Shown: piece after piece, positions 7,707-13,876 of the stretch
Position numbering within the stretch: position 1 is the stretch's first letter
Layout: each line of letters begins with the position of its first letter
DNA from: Chloroflexi bacterium RBG_16_64_32
Lineage (GTDB): Bacteria; Chloroflexota; Dehalococcoidia; SM23-28-2; RBG-16-64-32
DNA: 24,560 nucleotides
Direction of reading: 5' to 3'
Assembly: GCA_001795235.1 (NCBI GenBank)
Contig: MGNZ01000136.1
Span: 1-24,560, forward strand
Made by a program: the position numbers and the translations under genes
The notes under the pieces: model-generated
What the model saw: only the letters and a program-made list of their open reading frames with translations
Told to the model about the DNA's origin: nothing
Databases searched by the model: none

Positions 7707-8011
7707 CGTTCGCGACCGTAGTTGGAACCGCCCGAGCGCGCACCCGATCTGTCTCCGTCGCGCCGTGCAGGACGCGCCTCTTCCACCCTGATCACTCGTT
7801 CTCCCAGCGTCTTGCCATTCAACTCAGCGATCGCCCGCCGCGTTTCGGCATCGGTGGACATCTCGACGAAGCCGAAGCCTTTGGAGCGACCGGAGTCCCT
7901 ATCGGTGATGACGGTCGCTGACTGGACCGTGCCTGTCTGCTGGAAGAACGTCTTAAGCTCTTCGTCCGCAGTGTCGTATGAGAGACCGCCTACGTAAAGT
8001 TTGTTGGCCAT
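7700..8011 (-). CDS. RRM-domain RNA-binding protein
   Basis: A 103-residue protein with a single RNA recognition motif and an Arg/Gly-rich tail, like the small RNA-binding Rbp proteins of cyanobacteria and other bacteria that are often cold- or stress-induced. RNP2 is LYVGGL (5-10) and RNP1 is KGFGFVEM (44-51), both complete with the aromatic residues that stack on RNA bases. The tail RRDGDRSGARSGGSNYGRERW is disordered and basic. I start at ATG 8011, preceded by GAGGAGGAAT; the frame open to 8041 is a longer alternative. About 230 bases with no recognised gene separate it from the next gene upstream. Confidence 0.9.
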   Translation of the reverse strand: MANKLYVGGLSYDTADEELKTFFQQTGTVQSATVITDRDSGRSKGFGFVEMSTDAETRRAIAELNGKTLGERVIRVEEARPARRDGDRSGARSGGSNYGRERW

Positions 8012-8245
8012 TGAGTATTCCTCCTCTTGCCCGGCTTTCATCTAGCCGAACAATGTGTTGTCAGTTCTTTTGGATGTTCCTAGCCGGTCCTGCTGCGGGC
8101 ACCGCCAACTAAGGTGGCTCCTGAGGCTACTGTGCTTGGAGCGGGCGGGCGTCCGAAGCAGTTACAGCGCTAGGCTGAACGACCCTTGCGGGCTCAATAA
8201 CGACCTGTGGCCGCTTCTTGCGATCGGGACGATTGCGGCGTGGAG

Positions 8246-8434
8246 CTAGCGCGGGTGTGACCGATAGCCAGCACCCCCGCTATCACGACGCGCATCTTCG
8301 CGTGACCTCCAGCAGCTATGGCAGCGTTTAGGTTGGTCGTATCCTAGTTCACCAGATAGCCCTTGTTCTTCGGCGCTGAAGGTGAAGGACAGACTGCAGT
8401 CGCGACAGGTGAGATTCTTGTCCTGGTAGCTCAT
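8246..8434 (-). CDS. Small zinc-ribbon protein (probable zf-trcl type)
   Basis: A 62-residue protein with Y-x-D-K-x-L-x-CRDC (C9, C12) and QPKRCHSCW near residues 35-41, plus FTFSAEEQ between them. This is the layout of the probable zinc-ribbon domain PF13451, whose function is unknown but which is common beside nucleic-acid-binding small proteins. The C-terminus is basic and Gly-rich (RRDSGGAGYRSHPR). ATG 8434 has AGAGGAGAT upstream and begins the conserved MSYQDK motif, so the longer frame to 8479 is rejected. It is upstream of the RRM gene on the same strand, which suggests a shared nucleic-acid or stress role, but this is inference. Confidence 0.78.
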   Translation of the reverse strand: MSYQDKNLTCRDCSLSFTFSAEEQGLSGELGYDQPKRCHSCWRSREDARRDSGGAGYRSHPR

Positions 8435-8535
8435 GGGTGATCTCCTCTCTTCCAAAGTTGGATCAGTTCGGGTCACCACGAGCCCAGGTCGCTAGGCTAA
8501 AGCCTGAGGGGGCCTAAACGTTCGCCACTGGCAAG

Positions 8536-8563
8536 AGTATACCACAGTTGTCCGCAAGCGGAC
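8536..8563 (-). promoter_or_regulatory. Promoter of the zinc-ribbon/RRM genes with an inverted repeat
   Basis: On the minus strand TATACT occupies 8541-8536. Instead of a recognisable -35, a perfect 6-bp inverted repeat GTCCGC-TT-GCGGAC (8563-8550) covers that region, a plausible activator or repressor site. The transcript would carry a leader of about 95 bases before the ATG at 8434, long enough for post-transcriptional control. The remaining 8564-8757 shows nothing I can name. Confidence 0.45.
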
Positions 8564-8757
8564 TCGGTCATGGGGTTACGGCCGTCGGAGCCAAACCCAA
8601 GACGAGACCATTGCGGTCCTAGAGGAGTCCGCCAGCCTCGCCGAGCCACGAGCGCTCTCTCCGTTGTCTTGACGCCCCGCCGGCTGGTTCCGGGCATCCC
8701 GATGGCCTCCATCAGCAGCCTCGGCCTATCGCGGTCTGCAGCCTGCCGTGAAGCAGG

Positions 8758-8797
8758 GCCCGTCACCTCGCCTAGGCGCTCAGGGTGACGTCCCCCG
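8758..8797 (+). repeat. Right copy of the flanking repeat, overlapping the birA 3' end
   Basis: This copy matches 6068-6105 in GCCCGTCACC and in GCGCTCAGGGTGACG-N-CCCCCG, and again can fold (GTCACC with GGTGAC). It contains the last codons and stop of birA (G-D-V-T-L-S-A), which are typical for the end of biotin ligases. The birA copy is therefore likely the original and the left copy the duplicate. Confidence 0.6.
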
Positions 8798-9551
8798 CCT
8801 CCACGGTGGCCAGGGAGCCATCGTCGCGCCGGATGAGGAGGCTTCCTTCGGCGTTGACATCCTCGGCCACGCCCTCCTCTACACGCTCGCCGAGGGTGGC
8901 GCGGACGCGGCGGCCCAGCGTCTCCAGCCGCGACCGCCAGGCGCGGAACGGGGCGTCGCCCTCGAGCGCCTCCGCGTAGCGCGACTCGAAGGCGTTAAGA
9001 AGCGCCGCCAGCACCTCCTCCCGCGAGCCCTCGCGGCCCAGCTCCCGGCGCACGCTGGTCGCGATGCCGGCGATCTCCGGCACCGCCTCCACGTCGAGGT
9101 TCACGTTCACCCCCATCCCCACCAGGGCGTACTTCACCGCTTCGCCTGCCAGGTCGGCCTCGATGATCACGCCCGAGATCTTGCGACCCCGGACGAGCAC
9201 ATCGTTGGGCCACTTGATTCGGCAGCTCAGCCCGGCAGCCGCCTCCAGCGCCTCCGCTACTGCCAGCGGCGCGACGATGCTCAGGAACCTGAGCCGACTG
9301 GCAGGCGGCCGCATGACCAGGGTGAGGTACAGGTTCTTTCCAGCCGGTGAGACCCATGGACGACCCAGACGGCCGCGTCCGCCGGTCTGCTCCTCGGCCA
9401 GCACGGCGGTGCCGCTGGGGGCGCCTTGCTCCGCCTCCGCGCGGGCGACGTCCTGGGTGGAGGCCGTGCGCGTGAGGTACAGGAGGTGTCTCCCCACGTA
9501 ACGAGTGGTCAGCCCTTCCTCGACCAGGGCCAGGTTCAGCCACAGAGCCAT
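8772..9551 (-). CDS. birA: Biotin--[acetyl-CoA-carboxylase] ligase (no HTH domain)
   Basis: The enzyme makes biotinyl-AMP and attaches biotin to carboxylase carrier proteins. The 259 residues show EEQTGGRGRLGRPWVSP (53-69, the biotin/ATP loop), KWPNDVLVRGRKISGVIIE (113-131, with the catalytic Lys) and GMGVNVN, then a C-terminal SH3-like domain ending in GDVTLSA. There is no N-terminal helix-turn-helix, so it is a monofunctional ligase and not a repressor of biotin genes. I start at ATG 9551; the open frame continues upstream only by reading through a terminator hairpin, which I reject. No Shine-Dalgarno sequence is visible, and the start lies 27 bases after that hairpin. Downstream it faces the accessory segment. 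Confidence 0.9.
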   Translation of the reverse strand: MALWLNLALVEEGLTTRYVGRHLLYLTRTASTQDVARAEAEQGAPSGTAVLAEEQTGGRGRLGRPWVSPAGKNLYLTLVMRPPASRLRFLSIVAPLAVAEALEAAAGLSCRIKWPNDVLVRGRKISGVIIEADLAGEAVKYALVGMGVNVNLDVEAVPEIAGIATSVRRELGREGSREEVLAALLNAFESRYAEALEGDAPFRAWRSRLETLGRRVRATLGERVEEGVAEDVNAEGSLLIRRDDGSLATVEAGDVTLSA

Positions 9552-9577
9552 CGCATTGAGGATAGCTGTAGAGGGCA

Positions 9578-9611
9578 ACAAAAAACCAGCCGGTTTCGGC
9601 TGGTTTTTTGT
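9578..9611. terminator. Bidirectional rho-independent terminator or attenuator before birA
   Basis: A 14-bp perfect stem with the core ACCAGCC/GGCTGGT closes a six-base loop. It is flanked by A6 on one side and T6 on the other, so it can act as an intrinsic terminator on both strands. On the minus strand it ends the micro-ORF transcript and stands only 27 bases before the birA start, so birA needs readthrough or a second promoter. Confidence 0.85.
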
Positions 9612-9625
9612 GCTAGGCACGCAGA

Positions 9626-9690
9626 CCTGTCCACGCGCCTTTCAGCTATTACACCTGCACCTCAGAGAGGTGACGGTGCGAATGGACAGG
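9626..9690 (-). promoter_or_regulatory. Structured leader region between micro-ORF and terminator
   Basis: On the minus strand CCTGTCCA (9690-9683) pairs perfectly with TGGACAGG (9633-9626). Enclosed within it is a hairpin with 6-bp arms, CACCTC-TCT-GAGGTG (9672-9658). The outer stem overlaps the micro-ORF codons and ends just before the terminator. This is what a leader with ribosome- or ligand-controlled folding might look like; I recognise no known riboswitch or T-box consensus. Confidence 0.35.
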
Positions 9691-9720
9691 CCTACGGCCA
9701 TCGCTAGGTTTATCGCCCAT
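9649..9720 (-). CDS. 23-residue micro-ORF upstream of birA (possible leader peptide)
   Basis: A short frame starts at ATG 9720 with a near-perfect ribosome binding site, AAAGGAGGTGAT, 7-8 bases upstream, and stops at TAA 9649 followed at once by TAG. The product is basic and hydrophilic and includes the segment RRPVHSHRHLSEVQV, with three His and three Arg close together. It has its own promoter upstream and a terminator downstream, which together make a complete transcription unit in about 170 bases. It may be a leader peptide that governs the terminator in front of birA, or the unit may be a small RNA with incidental codons. No similar protein is known to me. Confidence 0.45.
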   Translation of the reverse strand: MGDKPSDGRRPVHSHRHLSEVQV

Positions 9721-9746
9721 TCACATCACCTCCTTTCCTGCCCAGC

Positions 9747-9775
9747 ATCGTATCACGGGCGTCAAGGCCCTACAA
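9747..9775 (-). promoter_or_regulatory. Promoter of the micro-ORF
   Basis: TTGTAG (9775-9770), a 17-base spacer and TACGAT (9752-9747) on the minus strand. Matches are moderate (3/6 and 4/6). Transcription would begin near 9740, immediately before the strong ribosome binding site. Confidence 0.4.
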
Positions 9776-9810
9776 GCCCGCGGGCGAAGATTGAAGGATA
9801 TAGGAAGCCG

Positions 9811-11325
9811 TTATCCGCGCGCCGGGAACAGCTCCCGCAGCACCCGCCGGGCCACCTCGCGGTCATCGCAATCGTAGGAGCCGCCGGCCAGGTGCACCTC
9901 GCGCTCGTGCCCCTTGCCGGCCAGAAGCACCACGTCCTCGTCCACCGCCATCGCCAGCGCCTGCGCGATCGCCTCGGGGCGGTCGGGCACCGGGGCAAAG
10001 TCGTGCCCCTCCTTCCTGCCGGCCTCGCGCAGCCCCCGTGCAATCTCAGCTATGATCGCGTCCCGGTCCTCCGAGTACGGGTTGTCGTCCGTCACGTACG
10101 TGTAGTCAGCCAGCTCGGCCGCAACCTGTCCCATCGCATATCGCCGCTGTTTGTCCCGCTCCCCTATGCACCCAAACACAGCGATGACGCGGCCGCGGCT
10201 GCTGGCCCGCAGCTCCTCCAGCACCCGCCGCAGCGACTCCGGCGCGTGGGCGAAATCGACGACGACGCTGAAGGGCTGGCCCTCGTCCACCCGCTCCATG
10301 CGGCCCGGCGCCCCCGGCCAGGACTCCAGCCCGCGCACGATGGTCGGCAGCTCCAGGCCCAAGGCCAATCCGGCCGCCGTGCCTGCGAGGGCGTTCGCGA
10401 CGTTGAACGCTCCCGGCCGGGCCAGACGGATGTCCGCCTCTCCAGCCGGTGTCCGCAACCGGCACCGCGTACCCCATCCCTCCGGCCGCACGTCCGTCCC
10501 CGATACGTCCGCCTCCGTGCCACGCCCGTAAGTAGCGATCCGGGCGGCCGTAAGCGACTGAAAGTAGCGGTGGGCGGGATCGTCGGCATTGAGCACCGCC
10601 GTCTTGACAACGCCTTTGTCCAGAGCGCCATCCAGCATCTCGAACAGGCGCCCCTTGGCTGCCAGGTACTCCTCCCGCGAAGGGTGAAAGTCCACGTGGT
10701 CGCTGCCCACGTTGGTCATTACCGCCAGATCGAACTCGCATCCGTCCAGCCGGTGCAGGGCCAGCCCGTGAGAGGTGGCCTCCAGCACAGCGTAGCGACA
10801 GCCCGCCTCCACCGTCTGCGCCAGCATACCCTGTACCTGGGGCGCCTCCGGTGTGGTGAAGCGATCGCTATCCGCCAGCGCTCGCCCGGCCGCACGATTC
10901 TCCGCTGTGCTCATCAGCCCCACGCGCTCGCCGGCCGACTCCAGGACGTGAGCGATGAGATGGCTTAGGCTCGTCTTGCCGTCGGTGCCCGTAACACCGA
11001 TGACGATGAGCTGGCGCGCGGGCCAGTCGAAGAGAGCGGCAGCAGCAGCGGCCAGCGCTGTGCGCGTGTCCGGCACGACCACGCCGGGCACGTCCAGCGC
11101 TGCCCAGTCGGTTCGACGGTCCGCCTGCACCAGAAGCGCTGCGGCGCCGGCGGCCACCGCCTGGCGGGCGAAATCGTGGCCGTCGACGCGGAATCCCGGC
11201 ACGGCCACGAACAGGGCCCCCGGCCGGACCCGGCGCGAGTCATACTCGATCGCGTCGAAGCCGATATCGCCGGAGCCGATAATCTTCGCCCCTGGAAGGT
11301 GAGCCGCTAGTTCCCTCAGAATCAT
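9811..11325 (-). CDS. murE: UDP-N-acetylmuramyl-tripeptide synthetase-like Mur ligase
   Basis: MurE adds the third, usually diamino, residue to UDP-MurNAc-Ala-Glu in cytoplasmic peptidoglycan synthesis. The 504 residues have the N-terminal UDP-binding domain (DSRRVRPGALFVAVPG, 29-44), the P-loop GVTGTDGKTS (110-119, Asp in place of the common Asn), TTPE (157-160), EATSHGL (182-188), the carbamylated Lys in YLAAKGR (K224), and the C-terminal domain with GERDKQRR. The substrate motif that is DNPR in meso-diaminopimelate enzymes reads DNPY (414-417), so the amino acid added may not be meso-DAP. I chose ATG 11325 because the longer frame starts within the rnpB terminator. No clear ribosome binding site is seen. 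It stands between rnpB and the birA leader. Confidence 0.87.
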   Translation of the reverse strand: MILRELAAHLPGAKIIGSGDIGFDAIEYDSRRVRPGALFVAVPGFRVDGHDFARQAVAAGAAALLVQADRRTDWAALDVPGVVVPDTRTALAAAAAALFDWPARQLIVIGVTGTDGKTSLSHLIAHVLESAGERVGLMSTAENRAAGRALADSDRFTTPEAPQVQGMLAQTVEAGCRYAVLEATSHGLALHRLDGCEFDLAVMTNVGSDHVDFHPSREEYLAAKGRLFEMLDGALDKGVVKTAVLNADDPAHRYFQSLTAARIATYGRGTEADVSGTDVRPEGWGTRCRLRTPAGEADIRLARPGAFNVANALAGTAAGLALGLELPTIVRGLESWPGAPGRMERVDEGQPFSVVVDFAHAPESLRRVLEELRASSRGRVIAVFGCIGERDKQRRYAMGQVAAELADYTYVTDDNPYSEDRDAIIAEIARGLREAGRKEGHDFAPVPDRPEAIAQALAMAVDEDVVLLAGKGHEREVHLAGGSYDCDDREVARRVLRELFPARG

Positions 11326-11337
11326 CGCCACAGATAA

Positions 11338-11357
11338 CAACGGCCTCGCGGCCGTTG
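11338..11357 (-). terminator. Terminator-like hairpin after rnpB
   Basis: CAACGGCC-GCGA-GGCCGTTG forms an 8-bp stem on the minus strand with a weak tail (TTATCT). It follows the end of the RNase P RNA and precedes murE by about 12 bases, so some readthrough into murE is likely if murE has no promoter of its own. Confidence 0.55.
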
Positions 11358-11370
11358 CGTTTCCCTAGAG

Positions 11371-11752
11371 CGGCCCAGCAGACCTGTAGGCCGAGTTCTG
11401 TAGTCCGCCAGGGCGGACCGGTGACCATCAATCTAGCCCCGCCGTTGCCAGCGGGGTCCAGCGGCCAACCCGAGAGCGTCGGGCCGGGCGCCCTTTCCCG
11501 CCCGTGGCGGGAGCCCTCCTATTTGGCCTTGCTCCGCGCGGGGTTTAGCCGGCCTCCGGCTCACACCGGAGCCGGTGGGCTCTTACCCCACCATTTCACC
11601 CTTACCCCGATTGCTCGAGGCGGTATGTTTCTGTGCCACTTTCCGTCGGGTCACCCCGCCTGGGCGTTACCCAGCGCGCTGCCCGGTGGAGCTCGGACCT
11701 TCCTCCCGTCCCCGCCCAGGGCGGGAACCGGCGGTCACCCGGTCTGCTGGAC
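11371..11752 (-). ncRNA. rnpB: RNase P RNA, bacterial type A
   Basis: This is the catalytic RNA that matures tRNA 5' ends. The two ends pair as helix P1: CCAGCAGACC (11750-11741) with GGTCTGCTGG (11384-11375). Conserved blocks appear in order on the minus strand: GGGAGGAAGGTCCGAGCTCC near the 5' end (CR-I, P4 5' strand), GGCACAGAAACATACC, GGGTAAGGGTGAAATGG and GGTAAGAGCCCACCGG, then AGATTGATGGTCACC, and ACAGAACTCGGCCTACAGG close to the 3' end (CR-V, P4 3' strand). Length, about 380 bases, is normal for type A. The long P12-like hairpin GGCTCCGGTGTGAGCCGGAGGCC is GC-rich. Exact ends are estimated from P1. Confidence 0.95.
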
Positions 11753-11759
11753 CAACCAC

Positions 11760-11765
11760 AGTATA
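11760..11765 (-). promoter_or_regulatory. -10 box of rnpB
   Basis: TATACT on the minus strand lies 8 bases before the first base of the predicted RNA, as expected for a -10 box. No strong -35 is seen at the right distance. Confidence 0.55.
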
Positions 11766-11857
11766 CCATCGTTGGGCTTGACCAGAACGTAACGCAAACG
11801 CGGCGGCGGCATCCTAAGCTTGTTCGTGCTGGGGTGAAGGCTCAGGAGGTGGATGAG

Positions 11858-12061
11858 GTGGAATGTCCCATGTGCCGCGGCAACCGGAGTTGCCCGGAGT
11901 GCGATGGCCTGGGCGAGGTGACCTGCGACGCCTGCGACGGCCGTGGCACTGACTGCGAGCAGTGTCACGGTGAGGGCCGCTACATTTGCAGGCCATGCGA
12001 TGGCACCGGCGCTTGCCCGCGCTGCAAGGGCGAGGGAGAGATGCAGCCGGAGCGACCGTAG
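11858..12061 (+). CDS. DnaJ-type zinc-finger mini-protein with six CxxC motifs
   Basis: A 67-residue protein containing almost nothing but cysteine pairs: C3/C6, C12/C15, C23/C26, C33/C36, C44/C47 and C53/C56. Five are in CxxCxGxG-like form (CPECDGLG, CDACDGRG, CEQCHGEG, CRPCDGTG, CPRCKGEG), the repeat of the DnaJ central domain, which has four. There is no J domain and no substrate-binding domain. Such stand-alone domains bind zinc and may act as disulfide or protein-binding modules, but the role is unknown. I chose GTG 11858, with CAGGAGGT seven bases upstream; GTG 11834 and 11846 are alternatives. It diverges from rnpB and converges with rnhA, with 3 bases between stops. Confidence 0.8.
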   Translation: MECPMCRGNRSCPECDGLGEVTCDACDGRGTDCEQCHGEGRYICRPCDGTGACPRCKGEGEMQPERP

Positions 12062-12064
12062 CCC

Positions 12065-12478
12065 CTAGCCGCGATCGAGCGCTTCGTTTGCCAGCTTGTC
12101 GGCGCGGCGGTTCCCGTCCCTCCGCACGTGCCGCACACTGAACGACGTGAACCGCCATTGCAGGTCTTTCACGCGTCCAAACAGACGCCGCAATGAGGGA
12201 TTACGTACCTTGTACCGCGAGTCGAGCTGGCGAACCACCAGCTCGGAGTCCATACGCAGCTCTACGTCGCGCGCACCCAGGGCCAGGGCCGCCTCTAGAC
12301 CGGCGATAGCAGCGCGATACTCCGCCTCGTTGTTCGTTGCCCGGCCAATGCGGCGGGACACGGTGTGGACCTCCTTCCCGGCCTCATCGAAGAGGGCAGC
12401 CCCGACCGAGGCGGGCCCGGGATTCCCGCGCGAGGCGCCGTCAACGTAGATGACCCACTTGGCGGCAGCCGCTCCCAC
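12065..12478 (-). CDS. rnhA: Ribonuclease HI
   Basis: It cuts the RNA strand of RNA-DNA hybrids and removes primers and R-loops. The 137 residues carry the catalytic set: D13 in YVDGASRGNPGPAS, E53 in TNNEAEYRA, D77 in RMDSEL, and D127 in RRADKLANEA. The NNxAEY style resembles the archaeal/YpdQ branch more than E. coli RnhA, and the E. coli-type basic handle is not evident. The GTG start shares one base with the stop of the recombinase-like gene (TAGTG), with GAGG five bases before it, so it is translationally coupled to that gene. Confidence 0.92.
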   Translation of the reverse strand: MGAAAAKWVIYVDGASRGNPGPASVGAALFDEAGKEVHTVSRRIGRATNNEAEYRAAIAGLEAALALGARDVELRMDSELVVRQLDSRYKVRNPSLRRLFGRVKDLQWRFTSFSVRHVRRDGNRRADKLANEALDRG

Positions 12479-13875
12479 TACAGCCTCAGGAAGACCTCGA
12501 CACCATCGTCGCGCACCACCACCCGCTCCAGGAGCTGGCGTAGCACCTCATAGCGCTCCGGGAACGTCAACTGCTCCCACTGCTCGCGGCACCGGGTCAA
12601 CGCATCCTGCTGCCGCTGCCGCCGTTCCGCCACCGAGGTCCGCTGCTGGGCCAGCCGCCGTCGCTCCGCGAGGGCTTCCTCGGTGGAGAGTTGCTCGCCG
12701 GCCACCTCAAGACCCAATGAACGAAGCCGTTCATCATTGATGCGACCGCTGGAGGCGGCATCCAGATATTGCTCGAGCCGCCGATCGAGCCGCCGCATCT
12801 TGTCTCGGAGCTTCTTCGTCTGTGCCTCGACGCGAGCCCGCTCATCATCCGCCACGGACCCCGGCATCTCCGCCTGGCCGCTCACAAGTGCGCTCTGTAC
12901 CTCGTCGTCCAGAGCCTCGGCGCGGCGGGTGTGGTAGTCACACAAGCTGCGGTTGGTGCGCGACTCGCACTGATAGTACCGGTAGAGTGCAGAGCGCATC
13001 TCCCCGTCGCTCCGTCTCTGCCAGCGCTGCCTGCGGGTGACGCCGATCATCTTGTTCCCGCAGTAGCCGCAGTGGGCCAAGCCGGAAAGCAAGAACCGAG
13101 ATGTCTCACGGACAACAGACTTGGGGCGACGCTGGTCGAGCTGCTCCTGCACGCGGCCGAAGTCCGCAGGCGAAATCAGGGGCGGATGGCTGGCCGGCAC
13201 TCTCACCCCGAAGCGACTGTAGGTGCCCACGTATGCCCGATTGCGCAGGATGTCCCGCACAGTCACCATGCTCCAGAGACCGCCGCGGCGGGTGTGCAGC
13301 GCTTCCTCGTTCAGGCGCCGGGCGATGCGCCGTATGCCCAAGCCATCCTTTATATACAGCCGGAAGATATATCGCACGACCGAACCCTCTTCCGGCACGA
13401 CCTGAAGCCGCCGCCGCGGTCCTACGCAGTACCCGTACGGCGGGCGGCCCAGAGCCTCACCCTTGACCGCCTTCCTGCGCATGGCGGCCCGCACCCGTTC
13501 TCCCAGGCGGCCGTTCTTGCGGGCTGCCGCCCACTGCGTCAGCAGCTCGGTCCCCGCGTCATCGCCATCGTCCATCGTCACCACGCTCGCACCCAAACTG
13601 GAAAGCTCGAAGTATCGCCGCGCCGACTCCGTCAGGTCGTCGCCCAACCCTGCCAGATCAGGCACGGCCACCAGCATAAACCCACGCTGGCGCTGATTGC
13701 GGAGGAACCCCACCAACTGCTGGAAGCCTACAACTTCATCAGGCATCTGAGTGGATTCGAGGAAGACGGCCGCCGCTTCATAGCCGTTGCGGCGACAGAA
13801 CTCCAGGAACGCCTTGCTCTGCTCCGCCAGCGGCATCTTGTCCTTCCGCTCCCTGAAGTAGCCTATCGCCCGCAT
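12478..13875 (-). CDS. Serine recombinase-like protein, catalytically inactive N-terminal domain
   Basis: The 465 residues follow the layout of a large serine recombinase: resolvase-like domain (1-120), recombinase DNA-binding domain (about 128-245: GRPPYGY, IFRLYIKDGLGIRRIARRLNEE, RDILRNRAYVG), zinc ribbon (C269, C272, C303, C312), coiled coil (about 340-430) and a C-terminal tail. The catalytic site is lost: the usual Y-x-R-V-S reads YFRER, so the nucleophilic Ser is Arg10, and the DRLSR motif reads DLAGLG (73-78), removing both essential arginines. It should bind DNA but not cut it. It starts one base after the zinc-ribbon gene's stop and shares a base with rnhA, inside a housekeeping operon, with no attachment sites or cargo. 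This suggests a domesticated protein rather than a live element. Codon use is like the neighbours. Confidence 0.82.
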   Translation of the reverse strand: MRAIGYFRERKDKMPLAEQSKAFLEFCRRNGYEAAAVFLESTQMPDEVVGFQQLVGFLRNQRQRGFMLVAVPDLAGLGDDLTESARRYFELSSLGASVVTMDDGDDAGTELLTQWAAARKNGRLGERVRAAMRRKAVKGEALGRPPYGYCVGPRRRLQVVPEEGSVVRYIFRLYIKDGLGIRRIARRLNEEALHTRRGGLWSMVTVRDILRNRAYVGTYSRFGVRVPASHPPLISPADFGRVQEQLDQRRPKSVVRETSRFLLSGLAHCGYCGNKMIGVTRRQRWQRRSDGEMRSALYRYYQCESRTNRSLCDYHTRRAEALDDEVQSALVSGQAEMPGSVADDERARVEAQTKKLRDKMRRLDRRLEQYLDAASSGRINDERLRSLGLEVAGEQLSTEEALAERRRLAQQRTSVAERRQRQQDALTRCREQWEQLTFPERYEVLRQLLERVVVRDDGVEVFLRL

Positions 13876-13876
13876 G

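Noticed and set aside
9721..9740. ACCTCCTTT on the plus strand as a 16S rRNA 3' end fragment
   Set aside because: No other 16S sequence is nearby; it is simply the complement of a strong ribosome binding site on the minus strand.
9505..10968. 487-codon plus-strand frame opposite murE
   Set aside because: It is antisense to a clear MurE and His/Arg/Pro-rich in the manner of mirror frames in GC-rich DNA. It also crosses a terminator.
12478..13875. The recombinase-like gene as a sign of a prophage or integrative element
   Set aside because: The catalytic residues are missing, there is no cargo or attachment repeat around it, and it is packed between housekeeping genes.
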